Shown here in pieces: positions 29,111-38,164 of a stretch of DNA of 58,166 nucleotides. Every line of letters starts with the position of its first letter. Positions within the stretch are counted from its first letter, which is position 1. Below the pieces are notes generated by a model. It ran no database searches. It had not been told where the DNA came from and saw nothing but the letters and a program-made list of their open reading frames with translations. Location: positions 1 to 58,166 of the forward strand of contig CAYLMK010000029.1 in NCBI GenBank assembly GCA_964384945.1, in the 5' to 3' direction. The translations under genes were made by a program, and so were the position numbers. The DNA comes from S015-6 sp964384945 (GTDB taxonomy: Bacteria; Desulfobacterota; DSWW01).

Positions 29111-29869
29111 ATGAAGGGCATGACGAAGGTCATCGGAAGGCCGAAGTTTCTCAAGGACGTACCGAACCATTACTGTCCCGGGTGCGGCCACAGCATCATT
29201 CATCGCGTGCTGGCGGAGGTAATCGAGGAACTCGACATCCGGGACAGGACCATCTGCATCCCCCCCTGCGGCTGCGCGGTGCTTGCCTACTACTACCTTG
29301 ATATCGACATGGTGGAGGCGGCGCACGGAAGAGGAACGGCCGTCGCGACGGGCATGAAGCGCTGCCTGCCCGACAGGATCATCTTCAGTTATCAGGGAGA
29401 CGGCGACCTGGCTGCGATCGGCACGGCGGAGTTGATCCATACGGCCAATCGCGGCGAGAACATCACGACCGTTTTCGTCAACAACGGCGTCTATGGCATG
29501 ACGGGCGGCCAGATGGCCCCGACGACGATGTCGGGGCAGAAGACGACGACCACCCCGGGCGGAAGAAACACCGCTACGGACGGTCCGCCGATGAAGATGT
29601 GCGAGTTTCTTGCTTCCCTGGACGGCGCCGCCTTCCTGGCCAGGGGCAGCGTCCATACGGCGAAGCATATCCAGAAAACAAAGAAGCTGCTTCGGAAGGC
29701 CTTCGAGACGCAGATGAACGGCGAAGGCTTCTCCATGGTCGAAATCCTTTCCCAGTGCCCGTCGAACTGGAAGCTTTCCCCTGTCGATTGCGGCCAGTGG
29801 ATCGAAAACGGAATGATCCCGCAATTTCCGCTCGGGGTCATCAAGCAGAGACAGGCGGAGCCGTCATGA
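29111..29869 (+). CDS. korB: 2-oxoacid:ferredoxin oxidoreductase, beta (TPP-binding) subunit
   Basis: This 252-residue beta subunit binds thiamine diphosphate: the Mg/TPP motif starts QGDGDLAAIG and runs to VFVNNGVYGMTGGQMAPT. N-terminal Cys residues (HYCPGCGHS) match the family. It follows the alpha gene by three bases and overlaps the gamma gene by four (ATGA). Confidence 0.95.
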   Translation: MKGMTKVIGRPKFLKDVPNHYCPGCGHSIIHRVLAEVIEELDIRDRTICIPPCGCAVLAYYYLDIDMVEAAHGRGTAVATGMKRCLPDRIIFSYQGDGDLAAIGTAELIHTANRGENITTVFVNNGVYGMTGGQMAPTTMSGQKTTTTPGGRNTATDGPPMKMCEFLASLDGAAFLARGSVHTAKHIQKTKKLLRKAFETQMNGEGFSMVEILSQCPSNWKLSPVDCGQWIENGMIPQFPLGVIKQRQAEPS

Positions 29870-30402
29870 TCCGGAAGGCGATCTTAGCAGGCTTCGGGGG
29901 ACAGGGGATCCTCATGATGGGCGTCACCCTGGCCGATGCCGCCATGCGGGAAGACAAATACGTTACGTACCTGCCCACGTACGGGGCCGAGGTCAGGGGC
30001 GGGACCGCCAATTGCACCGTTTCGGTCGGAGACGAGGAGATCGCCTCGCCCATCGCATCGTCTCCCGATTATCTCGTGGCCATGAACGCCCCTTCGCTTC
30101 ACAAGTTTCAGAGCATCTTGCGCAAGGGGGGGGACTGCCTCGTCAACACCTCCCTCGTGCACGAAAAGTCGATTCGGAAGGACATACAGGTGCACGAGAT
30201 CGCCGCGAGCGAGATGGCGGAGGAAATGGGCGATATCCGTGCCGCCAACATGGTCATGCTGGGATCTTTCCTGAAGATATCGGGGATGGTGAAGCCGGAG
30301 ACTGTGCTCGAGATCGTCGAGGAGACCTTTCGGAAGAAGAATCCGAGAGTCCTGGAGAGAAACAAGCAGGCCTTTTGGGCGGGATACCGCCATTTCGAAT
30401 AG
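29866..30402 (+). CDS. korC: 2-oxoacid:ferredoxin oxidoreductase, gamma subunit
   Basis: This 178-residue gamma subunit has the N-terminal GFGGQGILMMGVTLADAA motif and TYLPTYGAEVRGGTANCTV, both diagnostic of this CoA-interacting subunit family. The ATG at 29866 overlaps the beta stop. It completes a four-subunit enzyme. Confidence 0.95.
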   Translation: MIRKAILAGFGGQGILMMGVTLADAAMREDKYVTYLPTYGAEVRGGTANCTVSVGDEEIASPIASSPDYLVAMNAPSLHKFQSILRKGGDCLVNTSLVHEKSIRKDIQVHEIAASEMAEEMGDIRAANMVMLGSFLKISGMVKPETVLEIVEETFRKKNPRVLERNKQAFWAGYRHFE

Positions 30403-30412
30403 GAGCGATTCC

Positions 30413-30844
30413 ATGCCAGCCAAGCAAATCTGCGTCCGGATGGAAAACCGGCCTGGAGCGCTGCATGAGGTCACCGAACTGCTGAAGCTCGATGGGGTGA
30501 ACATCCGTGCCATCTGCGTACAGGCCGCCGCGGAAGAGAGCACCGTGGTGCGGATGATGGTCGATGATCCGGAGCTGGCCGCGAACGCCCTGGCCAGCGG
30601 GGGCATTGCCTTCTTCGAGGAGGAGGTGCTCGCCGCAGAGGTGCCGGATCATCCCGGAGGGCTGCATGCAGTGCTCGGGGCCCTCAAAGATGCGCAGATC
30701 AACGTGCAGCAGCTTTACAGCTATCTGGGACGGTCCGGGCCGAACGCCATCCTGATCCTTGCCGTGGACCGCGTGCCGGAGGCCAGGACCGTGCTCCGGC
30801 AGAATTGGGTTCGCGTCTTCGACGAGGACGTATACGATCGATAG
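30413..30844 (+). CDS. Tandem ACT-domain protein
   Basis: The 143-residue protein consists of two ACT domains: residues 5-65 (ICVRMENRPGALHEVTELLK) and 70-138 (VPDHPGGLHAVLGALKDAQI). ACT domains bind amino acids or related ligands and regulate metabolism. The gene sits 10 bases behind korC and ahead of carA, so it could sense an amino acid that links the oxoacid oxidoreductase with pyrimidine or arginine synthesis. That role is inference; stand-alone double-ACT proteins often have no known partner. Confidence 0.85.
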   Translation: MPAKQICVRMENRPGALHEVTELLKLDGVNIRAICVQAAAEESTVVRMMVDDPELAANALASGGIAFFEEEVLAAEVPDHPGGLHAVLGALKDAQINVQQLYSYLGRSGPNAILILAVDRVPEARTVLRQNWVRVFDEDVYDR

Positions 30845-31002
30845 AAAGGGCCCGGGACGTTCCGTATCCCCTGCCCGGATTCTTTCCGGCCGGCATCGGT
30901 TCCCGTACCATACGCATGGCGGGAAGAGAAGCTGCCGAGCAGATTCGACACCCCGCGAGAGGCTGCCCGCGCCCCCCGCAAGGCTTCGGAAGCGAGGTAA
31001 CC

Positions 31003-32187
31003 ATGGCGAAGACGGAGAGGCGAAAGGCCATGTTGGCCCTGGAGGACGGGCGCGTCTTTCACGGGTGGGCTTTCGGTTCGCACCGGGATGCCGTCGGAGA
31101 GGTGGTCTTCAACACAAGCATGACGGGCTACCAGGAGATCCTGACGGATCCTTCCTACAAGGGGCAGATCGTGACGATGACCTATCCCCTGATCGGCAAT
31201 TACGGGGTCAATCAGGCGGATGTCGAGTCCCGGATCCCTTACGTCGAAGGATATGTGGTGCGCGAGCTTTGCAGACATCCGAGCAACTGGCGCTCCCAGA
31301 TGCCCTTGGAGGATTATCTGAAGAAGCAGGACATACCCGGCGTGGAAGGGATCGACACGCGGGCCCTGACGAAGCACATCCGGACGGCGGGCGCGATGCG
31401 GGCCGCCGTTTCTTCGAGCATCCGGAATCCGGACGACCTCGTAGATAGGGCCAGGCAGTGGTCCGGTCTGGAGGGCGAGGACATGGTGAAATGGGTTTCG
31501 TGCAAGGCCGCCTTTGCGTGGGAGCCGGATGCACTGCCGGGACCCTCCTGGTCGAGGCGGATCTCGATTCCAGGCCGGCCGAAAAGGGAGCCCTATCGAG
31601 TGGTTGCGATGGATTTCGGTATCAAACACAACATCCTCAGGCTTCTTCAGGCCCAGGGGTGCTCGGTTACGGTTGTGCCCGCCACCTCGACGGCCCGTGA
31701 GATTCTCGACAGCGCCCCGGAGGGGGTCTTCCTGTCGAACGGCCCCGGGGATCCCGCAGCCGTAACCTATGCGATCCAGACCGTTCGGGAGTTGATCGGA
31801 AAAGTCCCCATCTTCGGTATCTGCCTGGGGCATCAGATCCTGGGCCTGGCCCTGGGGGGAAAGACGTTCAAGATGAAGTTCGGCCACCGGGGCGCCAACC
31901 ACCCCGTCAAGGAGCTGGCCACGGGCAGGGTGCATATCACAGCTCAGAACCATGGGTTCTGCGTGGACGCGTCCACGCTGGAGGATCGGGAGGTTCGCGT
32001 CACACACATCAACCTGAACGATCAGACCCTCGAGGGCTTCGAGCTCGGCCGCGCAGCGGCATTTGCCGTTCAGTATCACCCCGAGGCCTCGCCCGGTCCC
32101 CACGACAGCATGCGGCACCTTTTCGAGAGGTTCTCGATCCTGATGGAAGCAGGCGGTTCCGGAGCAGGTTGTGCCGAAAAGAGATGA
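31003..32187 (+). CDS. carA: Carbamoyl-phosphate synthase small subunit (glutaminase)
   Basis: This 394-residue subunit hydrolyses glutamine and hands ammonia to CarB. The N-terminal CarA domain contains VGEVVFNTSMTGYQEILTDP and SYKGQ. The class I glutaminase domain carries the nucleophile Cys in IFGICLGHQILGLALGG and the His/Glu pair in QYHPEASPGPHD. The ATG at 31003 follows GAGG and matches the family start; a longer frame begins inside the ACT gene. carA overlaps carB by 17 bases. Confidence 0.97.
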   Translation: MAKTERRKAMLALEDGRVFHGWAFGSHRDAVGEVVFNTSMTGYQEILTDPSYKGQIVTMTYPLIGNYGVNQADVESRIPYVEGYVVRELCRHPSNWRSQMPLEDYLKKQDIPGVEGIDTRALTKHIRTAGAMRAAVSSSIRNPDDLVDRARQWSGLEGEDMVKWVSCKAAFAWEPDALPGPSWSRRISIPGRPKREPYRVVAMDFGIKHNILRLLQAQGCSVTVVPATSTAREILDSAPEGVFLSNGPGDPAAVTYAIQTVRELIGKVPIFGICLGHQILGLALGGKTFKMKFGHRGANHPVKELATGRVHITAQNHGFCVDASTLEDREVRVTHINLNDQTLEGFELGRAAAFAVQYHPEASPGPHDSMRHLFERFSILMEAGGSGAGCAEKR

Positions 32188-35100
32188 CATCCGCAAGATT
32201 CTGATCATCGGGGCCGGGCCGATCGTGATCGGCCAGGCCTGCGAATTCGACTATTCCGGCACCCAGGCCTGCAAGGCCCTCCGCGAGGAAGGCTACGAGG
32301 TCGTTCTCATCAACAGCAATCCGGCCACGATCATGACCGACCCGCTTGTCGCCGACCGGACCTACATCGAGCCGATCCTTCCTGAGTACGTGGCCCAAAT
32401 CATCGAAAGGGAGCGGCCCGATGCGTTGCTGCCGACCATGGGGGGCCAGACCGCCCTCAACATCGCCTCCGAACTCGCCGACCGGGGGGTGCTCGAGAAA
32501 CACGGGGTTCGGATGATCGGCGCCAGCCCGGAAGCGATCCGGAAGGCCGAAGACAGGGATCTGTTCAAGGCCTCCATGGAAAGGATCGGCCTGGAGGTTC
32601 CGAAAAGCCGCTACGCCCGTTCCCTGGAAGAGGCCGGAGACGTGGTAGAGGAAATCGGGTTCCCGGTGATCGTCAGGCCGAGCTTCACTCTGGGCGGAAC
32701 CGGAGGGGGGACGGCCTACGACCGGCCGAGTTTCGAAGCCGTCGTCAAGAGAGGGCTGGAGTCGAGCCGGATCCGCACCGTCCTGCTCGAAGAGTCGGTC
32801 ATCGGGTGGAAGGAGTTCGAGCTGGAGGTGATGCGGGACCTCAAGGACAACGTGGTCATCATCTGTTCGATCGAGAATTTCGATCCCATGGGAGTCCACA
32901 CCGGAGACAGCATCACGGTGGCCCCGGCACAGACTCTCACGGACAAAGAGTACCAGATCATGCGGGATGCGGCGATCGACATCATACGGGAAATCGGGGT
33001 GGAGACGGGGGGATCGAACATCCAGTTTGCCGTCCACCCGCAAACGGGCCGGATGGTGGTGATCGAGATGAACCCGCGGGTATCCCGCTCCTCCGCCCTC
33101 GCCTCGAAGGCTACCGGATTCCCGATCGCCAAGATGGCGGCCAAGCTCGCCGTGGGGTATGCCCTGGACGAAATACCGAACGACATCACCCGTGAGACCC
33201 CCGCGTCCTTCGAGCCCACCATCGATTACTGTGTGGTGAAGATCCCCCGGTTCACCTTCGAAAAGTTTCCGGGGGCGGACGACACGCTTGGGATCACCAT
33301 GAAATCGGTCGGCGAGACGATGAGCATCGGCCGGAACTTCAAGGAGGCGCTGCAAAAAGGGCTTCGCTCTCTGGAGATCGGCCGGACCGGCCTCGGCTGC
33401 GACGGAGGCCGCACCGAAAGAGAGCTCCTGTCGCGTTGGAAGAAGGATCGCCGGGGGGTGGAAAGAGAGATCCTGGACCGGCTCGCAAGGCCGAACCCGG
33501 AGCGTATTTTTGCCATCCGCCATGCCCTTCTCTGCGGGATCCCGATCGATGCGATCCACGGCAAGAGCGGAATCGACCCCTGGTTCTTGTGGAACATTCA
33601 GGAGATCCTGGCCAAGGAGCAGGAACTCAAGAGGGCTGTGCGCAGGGCAAGGAGGGAGAGGAAGGGGCCCGGCTGCCCCTTCCCCGAGGCGACCCTGCGG
33701 GAGGCGAAGCGGTTCGGGTTTTCCGACCGACAGCTTGCGTATCTGGCGGGAGCGCGGGAAGGGGACGTCAGGCAGTGGCGGACGGAAAGGGGCGTCCTGC
33801 CAGTCTACAAGCTGGTCGACACCTGCGCTGCGGAGTTCGAGGCGTATACGCCCTACTACTACTCCACTTACGAACAAGAGGAAGAGGCGCGAACGGATCC
33901 GGCCGGCAGGAAGGTAATGATCCTGGGTGGGGGGCCCAATCGGATCGGACAGGGAATCGAGTTCGACTACTGCTGTGTCCATGCCTCCTATGCCCTGCGT
34001 GAAGAAGGCATCGAGAGCATCATGGTCAACAGCAATCCGGAAACGGTCAGCACGGACTACGACACGTCCGACAGGCTCTACTTTGAGCCCCTCACGCTCG
34101 AAGATGTGCTGCATATCGTCGAACGGGAGAAGCCCGAGGGCGTGATCGTCCAGTTCGGGGGGCAGACGCCGCTCAACCTGGCCGTTCCGCTCCAGGAATG
34201 CGGCGTCAACATCCTGGGGACCTCTCCCGACAGCATCGACCGTGCCGAGGATCGGGAGCGCTTCAAGGCCCTGCTCGACAAGCTGGGGCTCGTTCAGCCC
34301 GAGAACGGTACGGCCACCTCGGTCCGGCAGGCCAGGCGGATCGCCCGCCAGGTCGGCTACCCGGTGGTGGTTCGGCCCTCCTACGTACTGGGGGGCAGGG
34401 CGATGGAGATCTGTTACGAGGAGGCACAGCTCGAGGATTACATGGAGAAGGCGGTGGAGGCCTCCAGGGACCATCCGATCCTCATCGATAAGTACCTCGA
34501 GGATGCCGTCGAGATCGACGTGGATGCCGTGAGCGACGGCGCAGACGTGCTGATCGGCGGGATCATGGAGCACGTGGAGGAGGCCGGGGTTCACTCGGGA
34601 GACAGTGCCTGCGCCATTCCCCCGTACACCTTGAGCGATCCGGTGATTGAGAGCATACGCCGGAACACCCGGGCCCTCGCCCTGGAGTTGGGCGTGCGCG
34701 GCCTGATGAATGTGCAGTTCGCGGTCAAGAACGATCTGGTGTATGTCTTGGAGGTCAACCCGCGGGCGAGCCGAACCGTCCCGTTCGTGAGTAAGGCGAC
34801 CGGGTTGTCGCTGGCCAAGATCGCCACGAGGGTAATGGTAGGCAGGACCTTGCGGGACCTGGGATGGGGGGACCTTCCCATGCCCGTTCACGTATCCGTC
34901 AAGGAGAGCGTGTTTCCCTTTGCCAGGTTCCCGGGCGTGGACCCGATGCTGGGGCCGGAGATGAAGTCCACGGGAGAGGTCATGGGGATCGATCCCGTTT
35001 TCGGCATGGCCTTTGCGAAGTCCCAGCTTGCGGCGGGCCAGAATCTCCCCCGGAGCGGCAATGTCTTCGTGAGCCTGAAGAACAAGGACAAACGGCCCAT

Positions 35101-35470
35101 GATCTTCATCGTGAAGACGCTCCTTGATCTTGGGTTTCACATCTACGCGACCGACGGGACGGCGCGGATGCTCCGGACGAACGGAATCGGCGTGGAGAAG
35201 ATCCGAAAGGTATCGGAAGGTCACCCGAATGTGGTGGACCTGGTGAAACAGGGGAGGGTGAATCTGATCATCAACACCCCGAGCAGTCGCAGCCCCAGGA
35301 AAGACGAGGTGGCGATCCGATCCAACGCGGTGGCGCACGGGATTCCGCTTATTACCACGGTCTCGGGCGCATCGGCCGCGGTGAACGCGATCCAGACGCT
35401 TCTGCGGCACGAACCCCGGGTTCGGGCCCTGCAGGACTACTTCCCCCCGGGCGGTCCGACCGCCTCCTGA
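32171..35470 (+). CDS. carB: Carbamoyl-phosphate synthase large subunit
   Basis: The 1099-residue enzyme makes carbamoyl phosphate for pyrimidine and arginine synthesis. It has two homologous ATP-grasp halves, starting with IGAGPIVIGQACEFDYSGTQ and, near residue 580, GGGPNRIGQGIEFDYCCVHA. An oligomerisation region lies between them, and the C-terminal MGS-like allosteric domain contains FHIYATDGTARML. It starts with GTG inside the end of carA. Its last 34 bases overlap, tail to tail, the end of the minus-strand DUF2062 gene. Confidence 0.98.
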   Translation: MPKRDDIRKILIIGAGPIVIGQACEFDYSGTQACKALREEGYEVVLINSNPATIMTDPLVADRTYIEPILPEYVAQIIERERPDALLPTMGGQTALNIASELADRGVLEKHGVRMIGASPEAIRKAEDRDLFKASMERIGLEVPKSRYARSLEEAGDVVEEIGFPVIVRPSFTLGGTGGGTAYDRPSFEAVVKRGLESSRIRTVLLEESVIGWKEFELEVMRDLKDNVVIICSIENFDPMGVHTGDSITVAPAQTLTDKEYQIMRDAAIDIIREIGVETGGSNIQFAVHPQTGRMVVIEMNPRVSRSSALASKATGFPIAKMAAKLAVGYALDEIPNDITRETPASFEPTIDYCVVKIPRFTFEKFPGADDTLGITMKSVGETMSIGRNFKEALQKGLRSLEIGRTGLGCDGGRTERELLSRWKKDRRGVEREILDRLARPNPERIFAIRHALLCGIPIDAIHGKSGIDPWFLWNIQEILAKEQELKRAVRRARRERKGPGCPFPEATLREAKRFGFSDRQLAYLAGAREGDVRQWRTERGVLPVYKLVDTCAAEFEAYTPYYYSTYEQEEEARTDPAGRKVMILGGGPNRIGQGIEFDYCCVHASYALREEGIESIMVNSNPETVSTDYDTSDRLYFEPLTLEDVLHIVEREKPEGVIVQFGGQTPLNLAVPLQECGVNILGTSPDSIDRAEDRERFKALLDKLGLVQPENGTATSVRQARRIARQVGYPVVVRPSYVLGGRAMEICYEEAQLEDYMEKAVEASRDHPILIDKYLEDAVEIDVDAVSDGADVLIGGIMEHVEEAGVHSGDSACAIPPYTLSDPVIESIRRNTRALALELGVRGLMNVQFAVKNDLVYVLEVNPRASRTVPFVSKATGLSLAKIATRVMVGRTLRDLGWGDLPMPVHVSVKESVFPFARFPGVDPMLGPEMKSTGEVMGIDPVFGMAFAKSQLAAGQNLPRSGNVFVSLKNKDKRPMIFIVKTLLDLGFHIYATDGTARMLRTNGIGVEKIRKVSEGHPNVVDLVKQGRVNLIINTPSSRSPRKDEVAIRSNAVAHGIPLITTVSGASAAVNAIQTLLRHEPRVRALQDYFPPGGPTAS

Positions 35471-35922
35471 GCGCGGGTCCGGTAGGTCCGGGCCAGCCAG
35501 AGGCCCAGCCAGAAGGTGATGAAGGCCAGTGCGAGGGCGACGGCAACGCTCCCGGCGCAATAGGGAAGCAGGTACTCCTTCAAGAGTTCCTGCCAGTCCG
35601 GGTTCCCGAGACGCACCCGAATCTCCTGAAGGGAGAGCGGGGCGCCGCGTCCGTACAGGATCCAGCTTCCCGTTTCCAGGCTGAAAAAAAGCAGAAAGGG
35701 CGCGGAGATCGGGTTGGAAATGAACGTTCCGAAGACCGTGGCAGGCTTGTTGAGCCCGAGCATCAAGGACAGGGCGACTGCCAGCAGGGTGTGCAGGCCC
35801 CAAAGGGGGCTCGAGCCCACGAAAACCCCCAGGGCCAGGGCGAAGGCGAGCCTCGGGGGAGAGGCGTGGGAGCGCCAGAGGGCCCGGAACTGTTCGCGGA
35901 TTCTCGCCATCCGAGGGGGCAT
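35437..35922 (-). CDS. DUF2062 membrane protein
   Basis: The 161-residue protein has about three membrane helices and the DUF2062 pattern: SPPRLAFALALGVFVGSSPL, LMLGLNKPATVFGTFISNP, and SAPFLLFFSLETG. The function of the family is unknown; it is often seen with glycosyltransferases. The ATG at 35922 is preferred because GGAAAGAG precedes it; the ATG at 35910 is also possible. It is the only minus-strand gene among the plus-strand block right of the origin, and it overlaps carB at the 3' ends. Confidence 0.85.
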   Translation of the reverse strand: MPPRMARIREQFRALWRSHASPPRLAFALALGVFVGSSPLWGLHTLLAVALSLMLGLNKPATVFGTFISNPISAPFLLFFSLETGSWILYGRGAPLSLQEIRVRLGNPDWQELLKEYLLPYCAGSVAVALALAFITFWLGLWLARTYRTRAQEAVGPPGGK

Positions 35923-36027
35923 GCTACTCTTTCCGGATGTCCACGGCGGCGGAGCGTCCCTGCTCGCCTTCGAAGACATCACTATCTTTAACCGATGCGC
36001 GGGCTCTAGTAAAGGAGGCTAAAGCAT

Positions 36028-37320
36028 ATGAACAGGGCCATATCCGGCAAGGCCTTTGAGGCGGCTCGAGGGGTCCTCGCCGGCGGCGTGAACTCCCCGG
36101 TTCGCGCCTTTCGCGCCGTGGGCGGAGAGCCCATCTTCGCAAAAAAGGGGAAGGGTGCCTGGATCGAGGATGTGGACGGCAACCGTTACGTGGACTACGT
36201 GTGTTCTTGGGGCCCTCTCATCCTGGGGCACGCCCACCCGGAGGTGGTCAGGGCGCTCCGGGAACGAATCGAGCTGGGCACAAGCTTCGGAATCCCGACG
36301 CAGCTGGAGACGGCGCTCGGCGGCAAGGTTGTCCGGGCGGTCCCGTCCATGGAGAAGGTACGATTCGTCAACTCGGGCACCGAGGCGGCCATGAGCGCGG
36401 TTCGTCTGGCCAGGGGCTACACGGGCCGGACCAAGCTCGTCAAATTCGAGGGATGCTACCACGGGCACGTGGATGCCCTGCTCGTAAAGGCCGGGTCCGG
36501 GGCGGCCACCTTCGGGTTTCCGGACAGCCCGGGGATTCCGCCGGCCGTGACGGCCGACACCCTGGTTCTGCCTTACAACGACCTGGGCGCCGTGAAGCGG
36601 GCCTTGGACGCCCATGGCGGCGAGGTGGCCGCCGTGCTGGTGGAACCCGTGGCCGGCAATATGGGGCTGGTGCCGCCGGAAGAGGGATTCCTGGCCGGTT
36701 TGCGGGAGATGACGGAGCGATCGGGAAGCCTCCTCATCTTCGATGAGGTGATCACCGGCTTCCGCCTGGGGATGGGCGGCGCCCAGGAGATGTTCGGGGT
36801 ACTGCCGGACCTGACCTGTCTTGGGAAGATCCTGGGAGGGGGGCTGCCCGTGGGGGCGTTCGGCGGCCGGGAAGAGATCATGCGGATCCTTTCCCCCGAT
36901 GGGCCGGTCTACCAGGCCGGCACCCTGGCCGGGAACCCGGTGGCAATGCAGGCGGGTCTGACGACCCTGGAGCAGATCGAAAGGCCCGGCTTCTACGATT
37001 CCCTGAACGCGAAGGCGGCCAGGTTCGTCCGGGCCCTGGAGGATGTGGCCCGAGAGGAGGCCGGAGGGCGGTTGATCGTGCAGTCGATCGGATCGATGTT
37101 CACCCTCTTCTTTGGATCGGAGCCGGTGAAGGATTTCGCCTCGGCCCGAGGATGCGACCTGGCCCGCTTCGCCGATTTCCACCGTCGCATGCTGGCGGAG
37201 GGGATCTACTGGCCCCCGAGCCAGTTCGAGACGTGCTTCGTATCCGAGGCGCACGGGGAGGAGGAGTTCGAGAAGACCCTGAGAGCGGCCCGGAAGGCCC
37301 TTCGTGCGGCGTGCGCGTGA
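36028..37320 (+). CDS. hemL: Glutamate-1-semialdehyde 2,1-aminomutase
   Basis: This 430-residue PLP enzyme turns glutamate-1-semialdehyde into 5-aminolevulinate for haem, sirohaem and corrinoid synthesis. It shows GGVNSPVRAF near the N-terminus, RFVNSGTEAAMSAVRLARGY, IFDEVITGFRLGMGGAQ and the PLP Lys in CLGKILGGGLPVGAFGG. GGAGG lies nine bases before the ATG. The product supports the cytochrome encoded downstream. Confidence 0.97.
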   Translation: MNRAISGKAFEAARGVLAGGVNSPVRAFRAVGGEPIFAKKGKGAWIEDVDGNRYVDYVCSWGPLILGHAHPEVVRALRERIELGTSFGIPTQLETALGGKVVRAVPSMEKVRFVNSGTEAAMSAVRLARGYTGRTKLVKFEGCYHGHVDALLVKAGSGAATFGFPDSPGIPPAVTADTLVLPYNDLGAVKRALDAHGGEVAAVLVEPVAGNMGLVPPEEGFLAGLREMTERSGSLLIFDEVITGFRLGMGGAQEMFGVLPDLTCLGKILGGGLPVGAFGGREEIMRILSPDGPVYQAGTLAGNPVAMQAGLTTLEQIERPGFYDSLNAKAARFVRALEDVAREEAGGRLIVQSIGSMFTLFFGSEPVKDFASARGCDLARFADFHRRMLAEGIYWPPSQFETCFVSEAHGEEEFEKTLRAARKALRAACA

Positions 37321-37440
37321 GTCGCCGGCGAGGGGCGCGGCACGTTGATCTGCGCGCAACGCGGCTCGCAAGTCGCTTGTTTCGATCCGCATTTGTCGGC
37401 CGAAGCCGAGCCCGGAAGGCGGATTCGGCCGCCGGATTCC

Positions 37441-37469
37441 TTGACTTTTTGGCGCGGGTTCTTTAGAAT
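37441..37469 (+). promoter_or_regulatory. Sigma70-type promoter of the atpZ-atpI-atpB-atpE operon
   Basis: TTGACT and TAGAAT are separated by exactly 17 bases, a near-consensus promoter. It lies between hemL and the first F0 gene, so the F0 membrane genes have their own promoter. Confidence 0.75.
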
Positions 37470-37596
37470 CTGCGCTCTTCGAGGAGGCCTCGACCGAGGC
37501 CCTGAGGCGAAGAACCAACGCGCTTTTTCAGAGGGTGCGGCCATCCCGGTCGGGAAAACGGATCTCAGGCGGATCGCGGTTCTGGGAGCCCTGGCC

Positions 37597-37761
37597 ATGG
37601 AGATGGCCTTCTCCGTGCTGGCCGGCACCGTCTTCGGTTACGTGCTGGACGGTTTCTTCAAGACGGCGCCGGTGCTGACGATCGTTTTCCTTTTTGTGGG
37701 GCTCGCCGGAGGGGTTGTCGCCTTTGTGAAGATCTGGGCCCTCCTGAAGGAGAGAATCTGA
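37597..37761 (+). CDS. AtpZ/AtpI-family F0 accessory membrane protein
   Basis: Two membrane helices (AMEMAFSVLAGTVFGYVLD and VLTIVFLFVGLAGGVVAFVK) followed by IWALLKER match small AtpZ/AtpI-type proteins that precede F0 genes. The first standard start downstream of the promoter is the ATG at 37597, giving 54 residues. That trims the usual polar N-terminus. An in-frame ATC at 37543, preceded by AGAGGG and followed by GKTDLRRIAVLGALA, would give a more typical 72 residues. The true start is uncertain. Confidence 0.7.
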   Translation: MEMAFSVLAGTVFGYVLDGFFKTAPVLTIVFLFVGLAGGVVAFVKIWALLKERI

Positions 37762-37767
37762 GTTCGC

Positions 37768-38139
37768 GTGGACAAGATGCAATTCGAGGCCGGTGCGAGG
37801 AAGCTCAACAAGATCGAGCGGGACAGCCTCCTGATCTTGCTGGGGGGCACCTTTCTGGCAGGGATCTTCACCGGTTCTTTCGCCGCGAGTGCGGGTCTCC
37901 TGCTTGGGGGGGCGCTGGTCCTGGCGAACTTCCACTACATGTGGAGGTTCGCGCGGGCGGGGCTGGAGCAATCGAGCGGCAAAGGGCCTCTTCTCGCGAG
38001 AGTTTTGCTCCTGTTTCTTCTCTTTCTCGGGGCGGTGGCCTTTGCGCTTCTCGTGATGAAGGTCCCCCTGGTTCCGTTCTTTATCGGCACGCTTTGCCTG
38101 TTCGCGTCGATCCTTTTGAATAGCCTGGTATTCGTTTGA
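37768..38139 (+). CDS. atpI: ATP synthase subunit I-like membrane protein
   Basis: The 123-residue protein has four predicted membrane helices (about 20-38, 40-56, 74-95 and 100-122) and lies between the AtpZ-like gene and atpB. This is the usual place and shape of AtpI, a poorly conserved assembly factor for the c ring. It starts with GTG six bases after the preceding stop. Sequence identity in the family is low, so the call rests on size, topology and position. Confidence 0.8.
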   Translation: MDKMQFEAGARKLNKIERDSLLILLGGTFLAGIFTGSFAASAGLLLGGALVLANFHYMWRFARAGLEQSSGKGPLLARVLLLFLLFLGAVAFALLVMKVPLVPFFIGTLCLFASILLNSLVFV

Positions 38140-38164
38140 GCCAAGCGAGTGGAACGGAGAAGCG

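Noticed and set aside
32009..35803. Very long open frame on the minus strand opposite carB
   Set aside because: It is a shadow of the high-GC carB codon pattern; it has low-complexity Gly/Arg/Pro/Asp content and no family motifs, and carB is certain.
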